Assembly (NCBI GenBank): GCA_028822745.1
Contig: JAPKCZ010000119.1
Span: forward strand, 1 to 6,496
Direction of reading: 5' to 3'
Length of the DNA stretch: 6,496 bases
From: Kiritimatiellia bacterium
GTDB lineage: Bacteria > Verrucomicrobiota > Kiritimatiellia > UBA8416 > JAIOPI01
The notes beneath the pieces are model-generated. The model was not told the origin of the DNA. It made no database searches and saw only the letters and a program-made list of their open reading frames with translations. Positions within the stretch are counted from its first letter, which is position 1; every line of letters starts with the position of its first letter. This document shows, one piece after another, positions 1-6,482 of this stretch. Position numbers and translations under genes: made by a program.

Positions 1-213
1 CTAGACCGTACCCAGATTAATATGTCAGTCGCGATGGTCGATTCCCTGGACAAAGAGCGACTTGTTCTTGAAGAGAAGCTCTTCACCAAAGAACGGAAGC
101 TCTTTAGTGCTCAACAAGCCATTGGCGGACTAAGCGTGGGCCGCGACGAAACAGGCAAACACCCACTCGTTGAGCGAACGATGGAGCTCAACAAATTGTA
201 TCTTCAAGCGCAA
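1..213. other. Unassigned stretch downstream of the ATPase gene, with a plus-strand open frame
   Basis: No minus-strand gene with a credible start and ribosome site lies here. On the plus strand one frame is open from base 1, has an ATG at 22 and does not stop until 453, well inside the ATPase gene on the other strand. Its part before 213 reads like a real charged, coiled-coil-like peptide (for example LDKERLVLEEKLFTKERKLF, residues 9-28 from ATG 22). The minus-strand frame opposite gives a Ser/Arg-rich string typical of an antisense shadow. There is no Shine-Dalgarno before ATG 22. It could be the 3' part of a convergent gene entering from the left, a decayed fragment, or chance. I recognise no family. 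Confidence 0.25.
64..94. repeat. 12-bp inverted repeat (stem-loop) beyond the ATPase gene
   Basis: GTTCTT (64-69) and GAAGAG (70-75) pair with CTCTTC (79-84) and AAGAAC (89-94). This leaves a three-base loop and a four-base bulge (85-88). No T-run follows on either strand, so it does not look like a standard intrinsic terminator, although it lies about 120 bases past the ATPase stop, where a transcript end is expected. A nine-base direct repeat GAAGCTCTT occurs at 75-83 and 96-104. Confidence 0.4.
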
Positions 214-1068
214 TCACGTCGCGTCTCCCCTAAGAAAGGGCGCAAGTTCCATTCCTTGCCGAACCCCGCTGGCCGTTCCTTGGGGGTCGTGTGCGGATTG
301 AATAATGTCCAGAAAATAGGTCTCCAGACGCATCGCCACATCGCCATCCTTACCCTGCAGCAGATCTTGAACCCGTCCCTCGGCATGAATGCGGCCGTTG
401 AAGAGGATGGCGATTCGGGAGCATACGTCTTCAACTTCGGCCAAGAGATGTGACGTCAGCAGGATCGTCTTCTGGCGTCGCCCCAGGGCGATGATCAAAT
501 CCTTCACTTGGCGACGCCCGACAGGGTCAAGACCCGATGTCGGTTCGTCTAGAATCAACAGTTGCGGATCATTAATAAGTGCTTGGGCTAGGGCCACGCG
601 TCGCATCATGCCTTTTGACATTTCGCCGATCGTCCGATCGGCGACGTGCGCCAACCCGACCATCTCAAGCAACTCATCCGTCCGAATACGCAAGTCTCGG
701 CCTCCCAAGCCATACAGTCGCCCGTGAAAAGTCAGGGTTTCGCGTGCAGACAGGAAGCGGTGCAGATACGTTTCCTCAGGGACATATCCAATTTCAGACT
801 TTACGCGCACCGCCGAGGGAAGCGAACCCAGCACGCGAATATCGCCAGCCGTTGGACGCAGCAACCCCAGCAACATTTTCAAGGTGGTGCTTTTGCCGGA
901 ACCATTGGGACCTAATAGGCCAAAAACCTCCCCACGCGCCACCTTGAACGACACGGCATCGACGGCCTTCACTTTGGGACGGCGCCAAAAATCGACAAAT
1001 GTCTTCGTGACGTCAGTGACAGCGATATCCACAGGACGCGCATCTGTATTTTGGTCCACGCTTGGCAT
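214..1068 (-). CDS. ABC transporter ATP-binding protein, ABC-2 exporter type
   Basis: Cytoplasmic ATPase that powers the membrane subunit encoded just upstream. The 284-residue product has Walker A GPNGSGKST (53-61), a Q-loop region GYVPEE (94-99) with Glu in place of the usual Gln, a signature MSKGMMRR (150-157) of the variant seen in ABC-2 ATPases rather than LSGGQ, Walker B LLILDEPTSGLDP (170-182) with catalytic Glu175, and the switch His in LLTSHLL (203-209). A C-terminal extension of about 50 residues follows the core, as in CcmA/NosF/GldA-like proteins. The start is ATG 1068, six bases after AGAGGA (1075-1080), which overlaps the permease TAG; the two genes are tightly co-translated. 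The N-terminus has about 15 polar residues before the fold begins. No third subunit follows in the window. The family is certain; the substrate is unknown. Confidence 0.95.
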   Translation of the reverse strand: MPSVDQNTDARPVDIAVTDVTKTFVDFWRRPKVKAVDAVSFKVARGEVFGLLGPNGSGKSTTLKMLLGLLRPTAGDIRVLGSLPSAVRVKSEIGYVPEETYLHRFLSARETLTFHGRLYGLGGRDLRIRTDELLEMVGLAHVADRTIGEMSKGMMRRVALAQALINDPQLLILDEPTSGLDPVGRRQVKDLIIALGRRQKTILLTSHLLAEVEDVCSRIAILFNGRIHAEGRVQDLLQGKDGDVAMRLETYFLDIIQSAHDPQGTASGVRQGMELAPFLRGDAT

Positions 1069-1078
1069 TCGTTATCCT

Positions 1079-2059
1079 CTACTTCATGTCCACACGGCTG
1101 AACGATAGCAGGCCGAGGCTCAGTACGGCGAGTACGTACATGGCGGCGTAGGCACCAACACGGCAAACATACGTCCAGGCGATAACACCATCGCCCGTCA
1201 GCACATCCGCTCGCCAGAAATGCTGCCAGTTAGGAATAAGGGCGCGAAGCACAGCGGCGAAACCGCCCGTCTGCCCAACATGCGTCAAGGTATAGTCCAG
1301 GACAAGCCCTGCGAAGAGCAGCAGCACGCAGACGACGATTGTCGGCATCGTAAAAAGCCGAGTGGACAGACTGATCGCAATCGCCGCGAAGACACAAAGC
1401 GCTAACGTGACGAGCAGGCTTGCCGATAGGATACGCCAATCGAGCTGCAACTGATAGGGAACGATAGACCCGAAACGATCAACGCATCCGGAGACCAAAA
1501 GTACGGCAGGCAACAACACGAGCAATAGCGGAAACGCGGCAGACTGAAATGCACACTTACGCCAATAGCTCAACAGGCCGGCAATCAGTATAGCGACAAA
1601 AGGGCTGGCCATCAGTAGATCGCCGGTAAGCCAATCGATACGCGGCTCGTAGGACTGTCCGGCGCCGTAGGCCCGATGCTCAGAAACGCGTTCTGCCAAA
1701 AGCGTGCTCAGCGTGGCGCACCAGGAAAAACCGGCCGTGACAATCAGAACCCCAACGAATTTCGCGAGAAAATAGCCGTTTCGCGAAACGGGCTTACTCA
1801 ACAACAGAGATGCTGTTCCATTGCGAATTTCACGCGCCAGCGCAGAGGAGGCGGCATAGCCGACGACGACGATGCCGAAGATCAAGTGGAAAGCGAGCCC
1901 GCTGTCGCGCGCGATTTTCCCCTCTTCCGCGAACTGGTGCAACAGAACCATTGGCACCAGTGCGGTCAAGACGATGCAGGTCATGGTCAGCAACAAATAG
2001 ACAGGCTGCCGGGTGACCTCAATCGCCGTCAGGGCGGATAATGTCAAAAATCGACGCAT
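1079..2059 (-). CDS. ABC-2 type transporter membrane subunit
   Basis: Inner-membrane subunit of an ABC exporter, partner of the ATPase encoded next. From ATG 2059 the product is 326 residues. A basic start (MRR) is followed by about eight hydrophobic segments, near residues 19-40, 55-75, 97-120, 148-165, 175-191, 210-232, 237-257 and 295-320. The segment EIRNGTASLLLSKPVSRNGYF (77-97) is the cytoplasmic coupling signature of ABC-2/NosY-like permeases. The frame stays open to a GTG at 2116, but that start lies in the terminator stem and would add MAFLFFDIE and following residues, so I prefer 2059. No clear Shine-Dalgarno precedes 2059, leaving the start moderately uncertain. It overlaps nothing and ends 10 bases before the ATPase gene. 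The substrate is unknown: such pairs export lipids, drugs or polysaccharides, or act in copper-enzyme or gliding systems, and nothing here decides. Confidence 0.85.
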   Translation of the reverse strand: MRRFLTLSALTAIEVTRQPVYLLLTMTCIVLTALVPMVLLHQFAEEGKIARDSGLAFHLIFGIVVVGYAASSALAREIRNGTASLLLSKPVSRNGYFLAKFVGVLIVTAGFSWCATLSTLLAERVSEHRAYGAGQSYEPRIDWLTGDLLMASPFVAILIAGLLSYWRKCAFQSAAFPLLLVLLPAVLLVSGCVDRFGSIVPYQLQLDWRILSASLLVTLALCVFAAIAISLSTRLFTMPTIVVCVLLLFAGLVLDYTLTHVGQTGGFAAVLRALIPNWQHFWRADVLTGDGVIAWTYVCRVGAYAAMYVLAVLSLGLLSFSRVDMK

Positions 2060-2099
2060 ACAGCCATAGTTGTCGATCCCTGTATTTGATTCAATGTCG

Positions 2100-2141
2100 A
2101 AAAACAAAAACGCCACCCGCCGGGCATGCCCGGGAGTGGCG
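2100..2141 (-). terminator. Rho-independent terminator of the truB-ribF-rpsO-pnp cluster
   Basis: In the transcript direction, 25 bases after the pnp stop, CGCCAC (2136-2141) pairs with GTGGCG (2111-2116). The GC-rich inside, centred on CGGGCATGCCCG, pairs further, with a small T/CG interruption. The stem is followed at once by TTTTTGTTTTT (2100-2110). Hairpin plus U-run at the end of a conserved gene cluster is the classic intrinsic terminator. It separates the RNA/flavin genes from the ABC transporter pair, which therefore probably has its own promoter or depends on read-through. Confidence 0.93.
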
Positions 2142-2166
2142 ATTATATCGAGTATTACCCGCGACC

Positions 2167-4302
2167 TTATGCGTCGACGGTCTCGACGTCGACAGCCTCA
2201 GCGGCCTGGACAGCATCCATTTCAGCCATGGCTTGTTTGCGGCTAAGCTTAATGCGACCGCGATCGTCAACACCAATGCACTTAACGGTCATGGCGTCGC
2301 CAACCTTGCAGATGTCATCCACGCTGTTGACGCGGAAATCAGCCAATTCGCTAATGTGAACCAAGCCATCACGACCGGGCAGCACTTCGACGAAGGCGCC
2401 GAATTCTTTAACACCTGTTACGGTGCCTTCGTAGAATTCGCCTTCTTCGATTTCGGCGGTGATCATTTTGACTTCGTTCACAGCGCTGTCCATCGACTCT
2501 TTGTTCGTGGCAAAGATCAAAACGGTGCCATCTTCTTCGATGTCGATCTGTGCGCCAGTCACTTCGGTGATACGGCGAATGTTCTTTCCACCGGGTCCGA
2601 TAAGCTCGCCAATCTTGTCGGCTGGAATCGAAACCGTTTCGATGCGTGGCGCATGTTCAGACATTTCTTCACGTGGCGCAGCAATGACGCTTTCCATCGA
2701 TTCAAGAATCTTGATTCGGGCTACTTTAGCGGCCTCGAAAGCACCTTCGACCAATTCCCACGATAGTCCTGGGATCTTAAGGTCGACCTGGAACCCTGTA
2801 ATACCGTCACGCGTGCCGGACACTTTAAAGTCCATATCGCCGCAATGATCTTCCGAGCCGAGGATATCGGTCAGGAGCACGTCCTTCTGCTCAGTGGTGA
2901 CGAGACCAATGGAAATGCCTGCTGCAGGACGGGTAATTGGGATGCCTGCATCCATCATTGCCATCGTACCCACGCACACACTGGCCATCGACGACGAACC
3001 GTTCGAGCCCATGATGTCCGACACGATTCGAATCGTGTAAGGGTAGTCTTCAGGAATGATTTCGATCAGTGAGCGTTCGGCCAAAGCGCCGTGCCCAATT
3101 TCGCGACGGCTGGTTGCGCCCAATCGCCCACACTCGCCCACACTGTAAGGCGGGAAATTGTAGTGCAACATGAACTTCTTGCTGGTCGCACCACCGGTCA
3201 CGGCGTCCATGCTCTGCTTGTCGGACTTCGTTCCGAGCGTCACGGTACCGAGCGACTGTGTTTCGCCACGGTTAAAGAGCGCCGATCCGTGTGCACGCGC
3301 GAGCAAGCTGACTTGCCCGTCGACGGGACGAATTTCATCGTGCTGACGACCGTCAATGCGTAACCCACGGTCAATCAGGTTATTGCGAACGGTCTCAATT
3401 TCGAACTCGTCGAAGGTTGAGCGGTAATCTTCGTCGCTCATCTCAGGGAATTCTCCCAGAAGCGCGGCTTTGAGGTCGGACTTTACGGCGTTTACAGCAG
3501 CGTGACGCTCTTGCTTTCCAGCGATGACGAGCGTTTCGGCGAATCGGTCGCCCATGAGGCGGCGGGCCGCGTCAAGGAACGTGTTGTCGCGTTCAGGGAT
3601 GTCCAAGACTTTCTCAGGAAGCCCCATTGCTGCACGGAGTTCGAGCTGCAAGTCGACGAGTTTAATCACAGCGTCGTGACCGACGCGCATGGCGGCAATG
3701 ATGTCAGCTTCAGACGCTTCGGCCGATCCACCTTCAATCATCATGGGCAGGTCGCGTGTTCCGCAATAAAACAGGTCAATGTCGCTCTGCTCACGTTCTT
3801 CGTGGGTCGGGTTAATCACAAACTCGCCATTCACACGACCCACACGCACACCGGCGATCGGACCATTGAAAGGAATTTCCGACAACGTCAACGCGGTGCT
3901 TGCAACAAGGATGCTTAAGATATCCGAGTCATTCTTCATGTCCGCCGACAACAACATCACGTTGATCTGTACGTCGTTGTGGTAGCCCTCAGGAAAGAGT
4001 GGGCGAATCGGACGGTCGGTAATTCGAGCGGTCAGAATTTCTTTTTCGCTAGGACGTGCTTCACGTTTGAAGAATCCGCCTGGGAATTTTCCGGCTGCGT
4101 AGAATTTTTCGCGATACTCAACCTGCAAAGGGAAAAAATCGATGCCTTGGCGTGGTGTGTCCGTGTTCGTCACGGCAGCGAACAACATGGTGTCGCCGAT
4201 TTGAGCGCAAGCCTGACCGGCGGCTTGTTTGGCCAACAGGCCGGATTCGAGAGAGACCGGCTTTCCGCCGATTTCGGTGGATACTTTTACTGCGTTTTTC
4301 AT
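2167..4302 (-). CDS. pnp: Polyribonucleotide nucleotidyltransferase (PNPase)
   Basis: Phosphorolytic 3'-to-5' exoribonuclease that degrades RNA to nucleoside diphosphates; it works as a trimer, often in the degradosome. The 711 residues match the family length. Domains in order: first RNase PH fold (about 10-145), helical linker domain (about 150-300), catalytic second RNase PH fold (about 325-540), KH domain with IGPGGKN (568-574), and S1 domain (about 620-690). Active-site features are SRREIGHG (398-405), SNGSSSMAS (433-441) and EDHCGDMDFK (484-493) with Asp485, Asp491 and Lys493. The first PH domain has FFKREARP (77-84), with Lys where E. coli has the first Arg of FFRRE. A short acidic tail follows S1. 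The start ATG is preceded by AAGGAAG (4310-4316), its AGGA core 9 bases from the ATG. The gene follows rpsO after 111 bases and is closed by a terminator. Confidence 0.98.
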   Translation of the reverse strand: MKNAVKVSTEIGGKPVSLESGLLAKQAAGQACAQIGDTMLFAAVTNTDTPRQGIDFFPLQVEYREKFYAAGKFPGGFFKREARPSEKEILTARITDRPIRPLFPEGYHNDVQINVMLLSADMKNDSDILSILVASTALTLSEIPFNGPIAGVRVGRVNGEFVINPTHEEREQSDIDLFYCGTRDLPMMIEGGSAEASEADIIAAMRVGHDAVIKLVDLQLELRAAMGLPEKVLDIPERDNTFLDAARRLMGDRFAETLVIAGKQERHAAVNAVKSDLKAALLGEFPEMSDEDYRSTFDEFEIETVRNNLIDRGLRIDGRQHDEIRPVDGQVSLLARAHGSALFNRGETQSLGTVTLGTKSDKQSMDAVTGGATSKKFMLHYNFPPYSVGECGRLGATSRREIGHGALAERSLIEIIPEDYPYTIRIVSDIMGSNGSSSMASVCVGTMAMMDAGIPITRPAAGISIGLVTTEQKDVLLTDILGSEDHCGDMDFKVSGTRDGITGFQVDLKIPGLSWELVEGAFEAAKVARIKILESMESVIAAPREEMSEHAPRIETVSIPADKIGELIGPGGKNIRRITEVTGAQIDIEEDGTVLIFATNKESMDSAVNEVKMITAEIEEGEFYEGTVTGVKEFGAFVEVLPGRDGLVHISELADFRVNSVDDICKVGDAMTVKCIGVDDRGRIKLSRKQAMAEMDAVQAAEAVDVETVDA

Positions 4303-4309
4303 TTCTTTT

Positions 4310-4316
4310 CTTCCTT
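4310..4316 (-). promoter_or_regulatory. Shine-Dalgarno of pnp
   Basis: The minus strand reads AAGGAAG, with nine bases (AGAAAAGAA) between its AGGA core and the pnp ATG. This A-rich, unstructured stretch is a good ribosome landing site and fixes the start at 4302. Confidence 0.75.
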
Positions 4317-4356
4317 ACTTATTCGGAGAGCCATTCCTGGCGAGGCAGGGTCGACG

Positions 4357-4395
4357 AGCACACTCCTACAGTCTGGATCGACGCAGGAGAATGCT
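4357..4395 (-). ncRNA. Stem-loop in the rpsO-pnp intergenic RNA, possible RNase III/PNPase control element
   Basis: Transcribed from the minus strand, this 39-base segment folds into a long imperfect hairpin. AGCAT pairs with GTGCT (5 bp, one G-U), followed by a T-T mismatch. CTCCTGC then pairs with GTAGGAG (7 bp, one G-U), with a one-base bulge, GTC pairs with GAC, and a six-base loop GATCCA closes it. No U-run follows, so it is not an intrinsic terminator. It starts 19 bases after the rpsO stop and ends 54 bases before the pnp start. In E. coli a stem-loop in this interval is cut by RNase III, and PNPase then destabilises its own mRNA. The matching position suggests the same role here, but the sequence shows only the structure. 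A smaller hairpin with a GGAA tetraloop follows at 4330-4341. Confidence 0.5.
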
Positions 4396-4413
4396 ATTGA
4401 CGTCCGTGTCTTA

Positions 4414-4677
4414 TTAGCGACGGATCTTCAGTTCTTTGATGATCGACTTGTATCGCGAATCATCTTTGCGCTTCAAGTAATCAAGCAACCGGCGTCTCTG
4501 ATTGACCATTTTGATCAACCCGAAACGGGAGCTATGATCCTTCTTGTGGATCTTAAGGTGCTCGGTGAGCATCTCAATGCGTTTCGTTAGCAGGGCAACC
4601 TGTACATCGGAGGAACCGGTGTCACCATCATGCCGCTGAAACTGCTTCTGTATTGCCGCCTTATCTATCTGACTCAT
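4414..4677 (-). CDS. rpsO: 30S ribosomal protein S15
   Basis: Primary-binding protein of the 30S subunit that contacts the central domain of 16S rRNA and bridges to 23S rRNA. The 87-residue product has the usual S15 length (89 in E. coli). It contains the conserved HDGDTGSSDVQ loop (16-26), the RNA-contact segment HKKDHSSRFG (44-53) and the basic helix QRRRLLDYLKRKD (60-72). The start is ATG 4675-4677; a GGAG lies 13 bases upstream (4691-4694). The gene ends in two consecutive in-frame TAA codons (4414-4416 and 4411-4413). It lies between ribF and pnp in the conserved order. In several bacteria S15 represses its own translation by binding its mRNA leader; whether that occurs here cannot be told from the sequence. 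The identification is secure. Confidence 0.98.
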   Translation of the reverse strand: MSQIDKAAIQKQFQRHDGDTGSSDVQVALLTKRIEMLTEHLKIHKKDHSSRFGLIKMVNQRRRLLDYLKRKDDSRYKSIIKELKIRR

Positions 4678-4749
4678 CTTGTTGACGGATCTCCGTAATC
4701 TAGCTTTTGGCTTGTTTTTTTTCGTTTGTCAGCGCGCAATATCGCCCGC
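4678..4749 (-). promoter_or_regulatory. rpsO leader with A-tract and Shine-Dalgarno inside a palindrome
   Basis: This is the 72-base gap between the ribF stop and the rpsO start. In the transcript direction it holds a GC-rich start, a run of eight A (4715-4722), and then the palindrome ACGGAGATCCGT (4685-4696), which contains the only GGAG near the rpsO start. Folded on itself the palindrome gives four base pairs with a four-base loop and would partly hide the ribosome site. I find no convincing -35/-10 pair, so rpsO is probably at least partly read through from ribF. A role in S15 autoregulation is inference from position only. Confidence 0.35.
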
Positions 4750-5712
4750 CTACAGTCGGATGTAAAGCTTATCTTTAACCTTTTGCTTAATGAGCACGCG
4801 TTGGGCCTCCTCGCAATCGGCTGCAATCCGTGTGCGCAGGCGCTCCAGGCTGTCAAATTTCTGCTCTGGACGTATAAATTTTTCAAAATAGAGTTCGATC
4901 TCGAGGCCGTATAGATCGCCCTCATAGTCAAACAAGTGCAGTTCCATGACAGGGTCGGCATTCGCATCCGCCACCGTCGGCCGTCGGCCATAGCTGACAA
5001 CACCGTCATGCAACTTTCCGGCCACCGTCGCACGGGCGGCATAGACCCCTTGCGGCGGCCGAACACCGTCCGCCAGATCGAGATTGGCCGTGGGGTAGCC
5101 CAGCGTGCGGCCGAGGCGTTGCCCTTCGACAACACGGCCTCGAACGCTAAACGGTCTTCCAAGCATCGCCTCAGCCTCCTCGAGTTGCCCCTGCGCCACT
5201 GCTGCACGGATTCGCGTACTGCTGATCGGCGCATCGCCATGCGAAACGGCCTCAACGCCCTCGACACTAAACCCATGTTGGCGTCCAAGGTCCGCCAGTG
5301 TCTGTAGCGTACCGGAGCGCCGGTGACCGAACCGCCACTGTGCACCAACGGCGATGTGCTGCAACGTGGGCATCTGCTCGCATAGTTGCGCCACGAAGTC
5401 CTCTGGGGTCTGCTGAGCGATCTTCTTGCTGAACGGCAAGGTGAGACACCCATCTATGCCGGCTAAACGCGCATGGTCGCATTTCTGGGCAATCGTCATC
5501 AGCATCTCGGGCGCGACATCCGGTCGCAAAACAACGTTTGGATGCGGGTCGAATGAAACCATCCAAGCCGTTCCTCCCAGGCGTGCGGCCTGCGTCATGG
5601 CGGACTGTAAAACCCGAACATGCCCAAGGTGCACGCCATCGAAAAACCCCATAGCAATGCATACAGGGCTTGTCATATTTTTCGGGGATTCAAGTGACGT
5701 TTCACAACTCAT
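4750..5712 (-). CDS. ribF: Bifunctional riboflavin kinase / FMN adenylyltransferase RibF
   Basis: Makes FMN from riboflavin and ATP, then FAD from FMN and ATP, in the cytoplasm. The product is 320 residues, usual for the family. The N-terminal nucleotidyltransferase half shows GFFDGVHLGH (22-31, the HxGH-type ATP site) and ISSTRIR (163-169). The C-terminal riboflavin kinase half shows GYPTANL (205-211, the PTAN nucleotide/Mg site) and MELHLFDYEGDLYG (256-269), where Glu257 is the expected catalytic base. The start is ATG 5712, the only start in frame after an upstream stop apart from Met13 (5676). A strong AGGAGG lies at 5727-5732 but 14 bases away, which is long. Met13 would leave only about nine residues before GFFDG and has no Shine-Dalgarno. 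The gene is 50 bases from truB and 72 from rpsO, so co-transcription is likely. Linkage of ribF to truB and rpsO is common in bacteria. Confidence 0.96.
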   Translation of the reverse strand: MSCETSLESPKNMTSPVCIAMGFFDGVHLGHVRVLQSAMTQAARLGGTAWMVSFDPHPNVVLRPDVAPEMLMTIAQKCDHARLAGIDGCLTLPFSKKIAQQTPEDFVAQLCEQMPTLQHIAVGAQWRFGHRRSGTLQTLADLGRQHGFSVEGVEAVSHGDAPISSTRIRAAVAQGQLEEAEAMLGRPFSVRGRVVEGQRLGRTLGYPTANLDLADGVRPPQGVYAARATVAGKLHDGVVSYGRRPTVADANADPVMELHLFDYEGDLYGLEIELYFEKFIRPEQKFDSLERLRTRIAADCEEAQRVLIKQKVKDKLYIRL

Positions 5713-5726
5713 GTCGCAGCGGCATA

Positions 5727-5732
5727 CCTCCT
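5727..5732 (-). promoter_or_regulatory. Shine-Dalgarno of ribF, unusually spaced
   Basis: The minus strand reads AGGAGG here. The ribF ATG at 5712 begins 14 bases further on, beyond the usual 5-10. A different ATG (5725-5723) sits one base after the motif and opens a seven-codon frame (MPLRHEL) ending at 5702, inside the start of ribF. One base is too close for normal initiation there. The site supports the upstream ribF start over Met13, but with non-ideal spacing. Confidence 0.6.
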
Positions 5733-5762
5733 ACGCCTACATTCCGGTCCGTCCACCGTTGA

Positions 5763-6482
5763 TCAACTCAATTTGCGGGCACCCGTGCGGTGCATGGCAA
5801 ACTGACTCACCGGCAGAATGCGGCTGGAAATTTCCTCACGACGCATCTCCGTGAGGGCACTCATGGTCACCGCGTTCTCGAGCGAAAATTCACCCGAGTG
5901 GGTGCGGCGTAAGCGCGATAGATGGGCACCGCATCCAAGCGCTTCACCGATATCATCGGCGCATTTCCGCACATACGTTCCCTTGGTGCAGCGCATGCGA
6001 AAGTCGGCGTTGGGTAATTCGGCAGACAACATGGCAAAAGAATAGATATGAACAAGGCGCGGCTTTATTTCGACCACTTGGCCTTTTCGAGCGCGTTTGT
6101 ACATGGGCATTCCGTCAATTTTCACGGCGGACACCTGCGGCGGCGTTTGCATTTGATCGCCGACCATTTTTTCCATTTCCTCAAGAATGGCGTTTTCTGT
6201 CAGGCCTGATGCGTCGCGCTCTGAAGTAATATCACCGGCGGCGTCGTGTGAATCCGTACGCACGCCGAACGTAATGGTGCCCTCATACGCCTTGTCGGAT
6301 CCAAGAAAGTAATTAGACAGCTTTGTTCCGCGTCCAATCAGAAGCACCAAAACGCCTGTGGCGAGGGGGTCCAGCGTTCCACCGTGTCCAATTTTGCGGA
6401 TATTCAGAATGCGGCGGGCCCGGTCAACAATATCGTGCGATGTCGGTCCTGCCGGTTTATCGACAATCAGAACACCATCCAC
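5763..6482 (-). CDS. truB: tRNA pseudouridine(55) synthase TruB, short form
   Basis: Converts uridine 55 in the T-arm of tRNAs to pseudouridine in the cytoplasm. The 239-residue product opens with the family N-terminus (DGVLIVDKPAGPTSHD, residues 2-17). The catalytic motif GGTLDPLATG (34-43) carries the nucleophile Asp38. The TPPQVSAVKIDG block (113-124) and the basic CTKGTYVRKCADDIG segment (165-179) are also present. It ends soon after the catalytic core, at about 240 residues against 300 or more in E. coli, so the C-terminal PUA-like domain is missing; short TruBs of this kind are known. The proposed start is GTG at 6482, chosen because TruB proteins normally begin right at this motif. However, the frame stays open to the window edge and the 14 visible upstream bases hold no Shine-Dalgarno, so the true start may lie outside. 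It is first in the visible truB-ribF-rpsO-pnp cluster. The function is secure; the start is not. Confidence 0.95.
   Translation of the reverse strand: MDGVLIVDKPAGPTSHDIVDRARRILNIRKIGHGGTLDPLATGVLVLLIGRGTKLSNYFLGSDKAYEGTITFGVRTDSHDAAGDITSERDASGLTENAILEEMEKMVGDQMQTPPQVSAVKIDGMPMYKRARKGQVVEIKPRLVHIYSFAMLSAELPNADFRMRCTKGTYVRKCADDIGEALGCGAHLSRLRRTHSGEFSLENAVTMSALTEMRREEISSRILPVSQFAMHRTGARKLS

Noticed and set aside
2060..2116. GTG at 2116 as the permease start.
   Set aside because: The codon lies in the stem of the pnp terminator, and the added residues come from the terminator U-run. ATG 2059 gives a normal basic N-terminus.
2041..2766. A 241-codon plus-strand open frame opposite the pnp 3' end and the terminator.
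   Set aside because: It lies antisense to highly conserved PNPase KH and S1 domains and crosses a strong terminator, and its product resembles no family. It is a codon-bias shadow.
3125..3144. Perfect tandem 10-base repeat CGCCCACACT inside pnp.
   Set aside because: It encodes the conserved VGECGR region of PNPase, and its length is not a multiple of three, so a duplication would have broken the gene. It is a coincidence of codons.
3979..4590. A 203-codon plus-strand open frame opposite the pnp start, the intergenic hairpin and rpsO.
   Set aside because: It is antisense to two certain genes, with no ribosome site or family likeness.
4701..4722. T-run after AGCTTTTGGCT on the plus strand as a plus-strand terminator.
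   Set aside because: The stem is only three base pairs, and no plus-strand gene precedes it.
4674..5453. A 259-codon minus-strand frame within ribF.
   Set aside because: It is Arg/Ser-rich, in another frame of the certain ribF gene, and has no family motifs.
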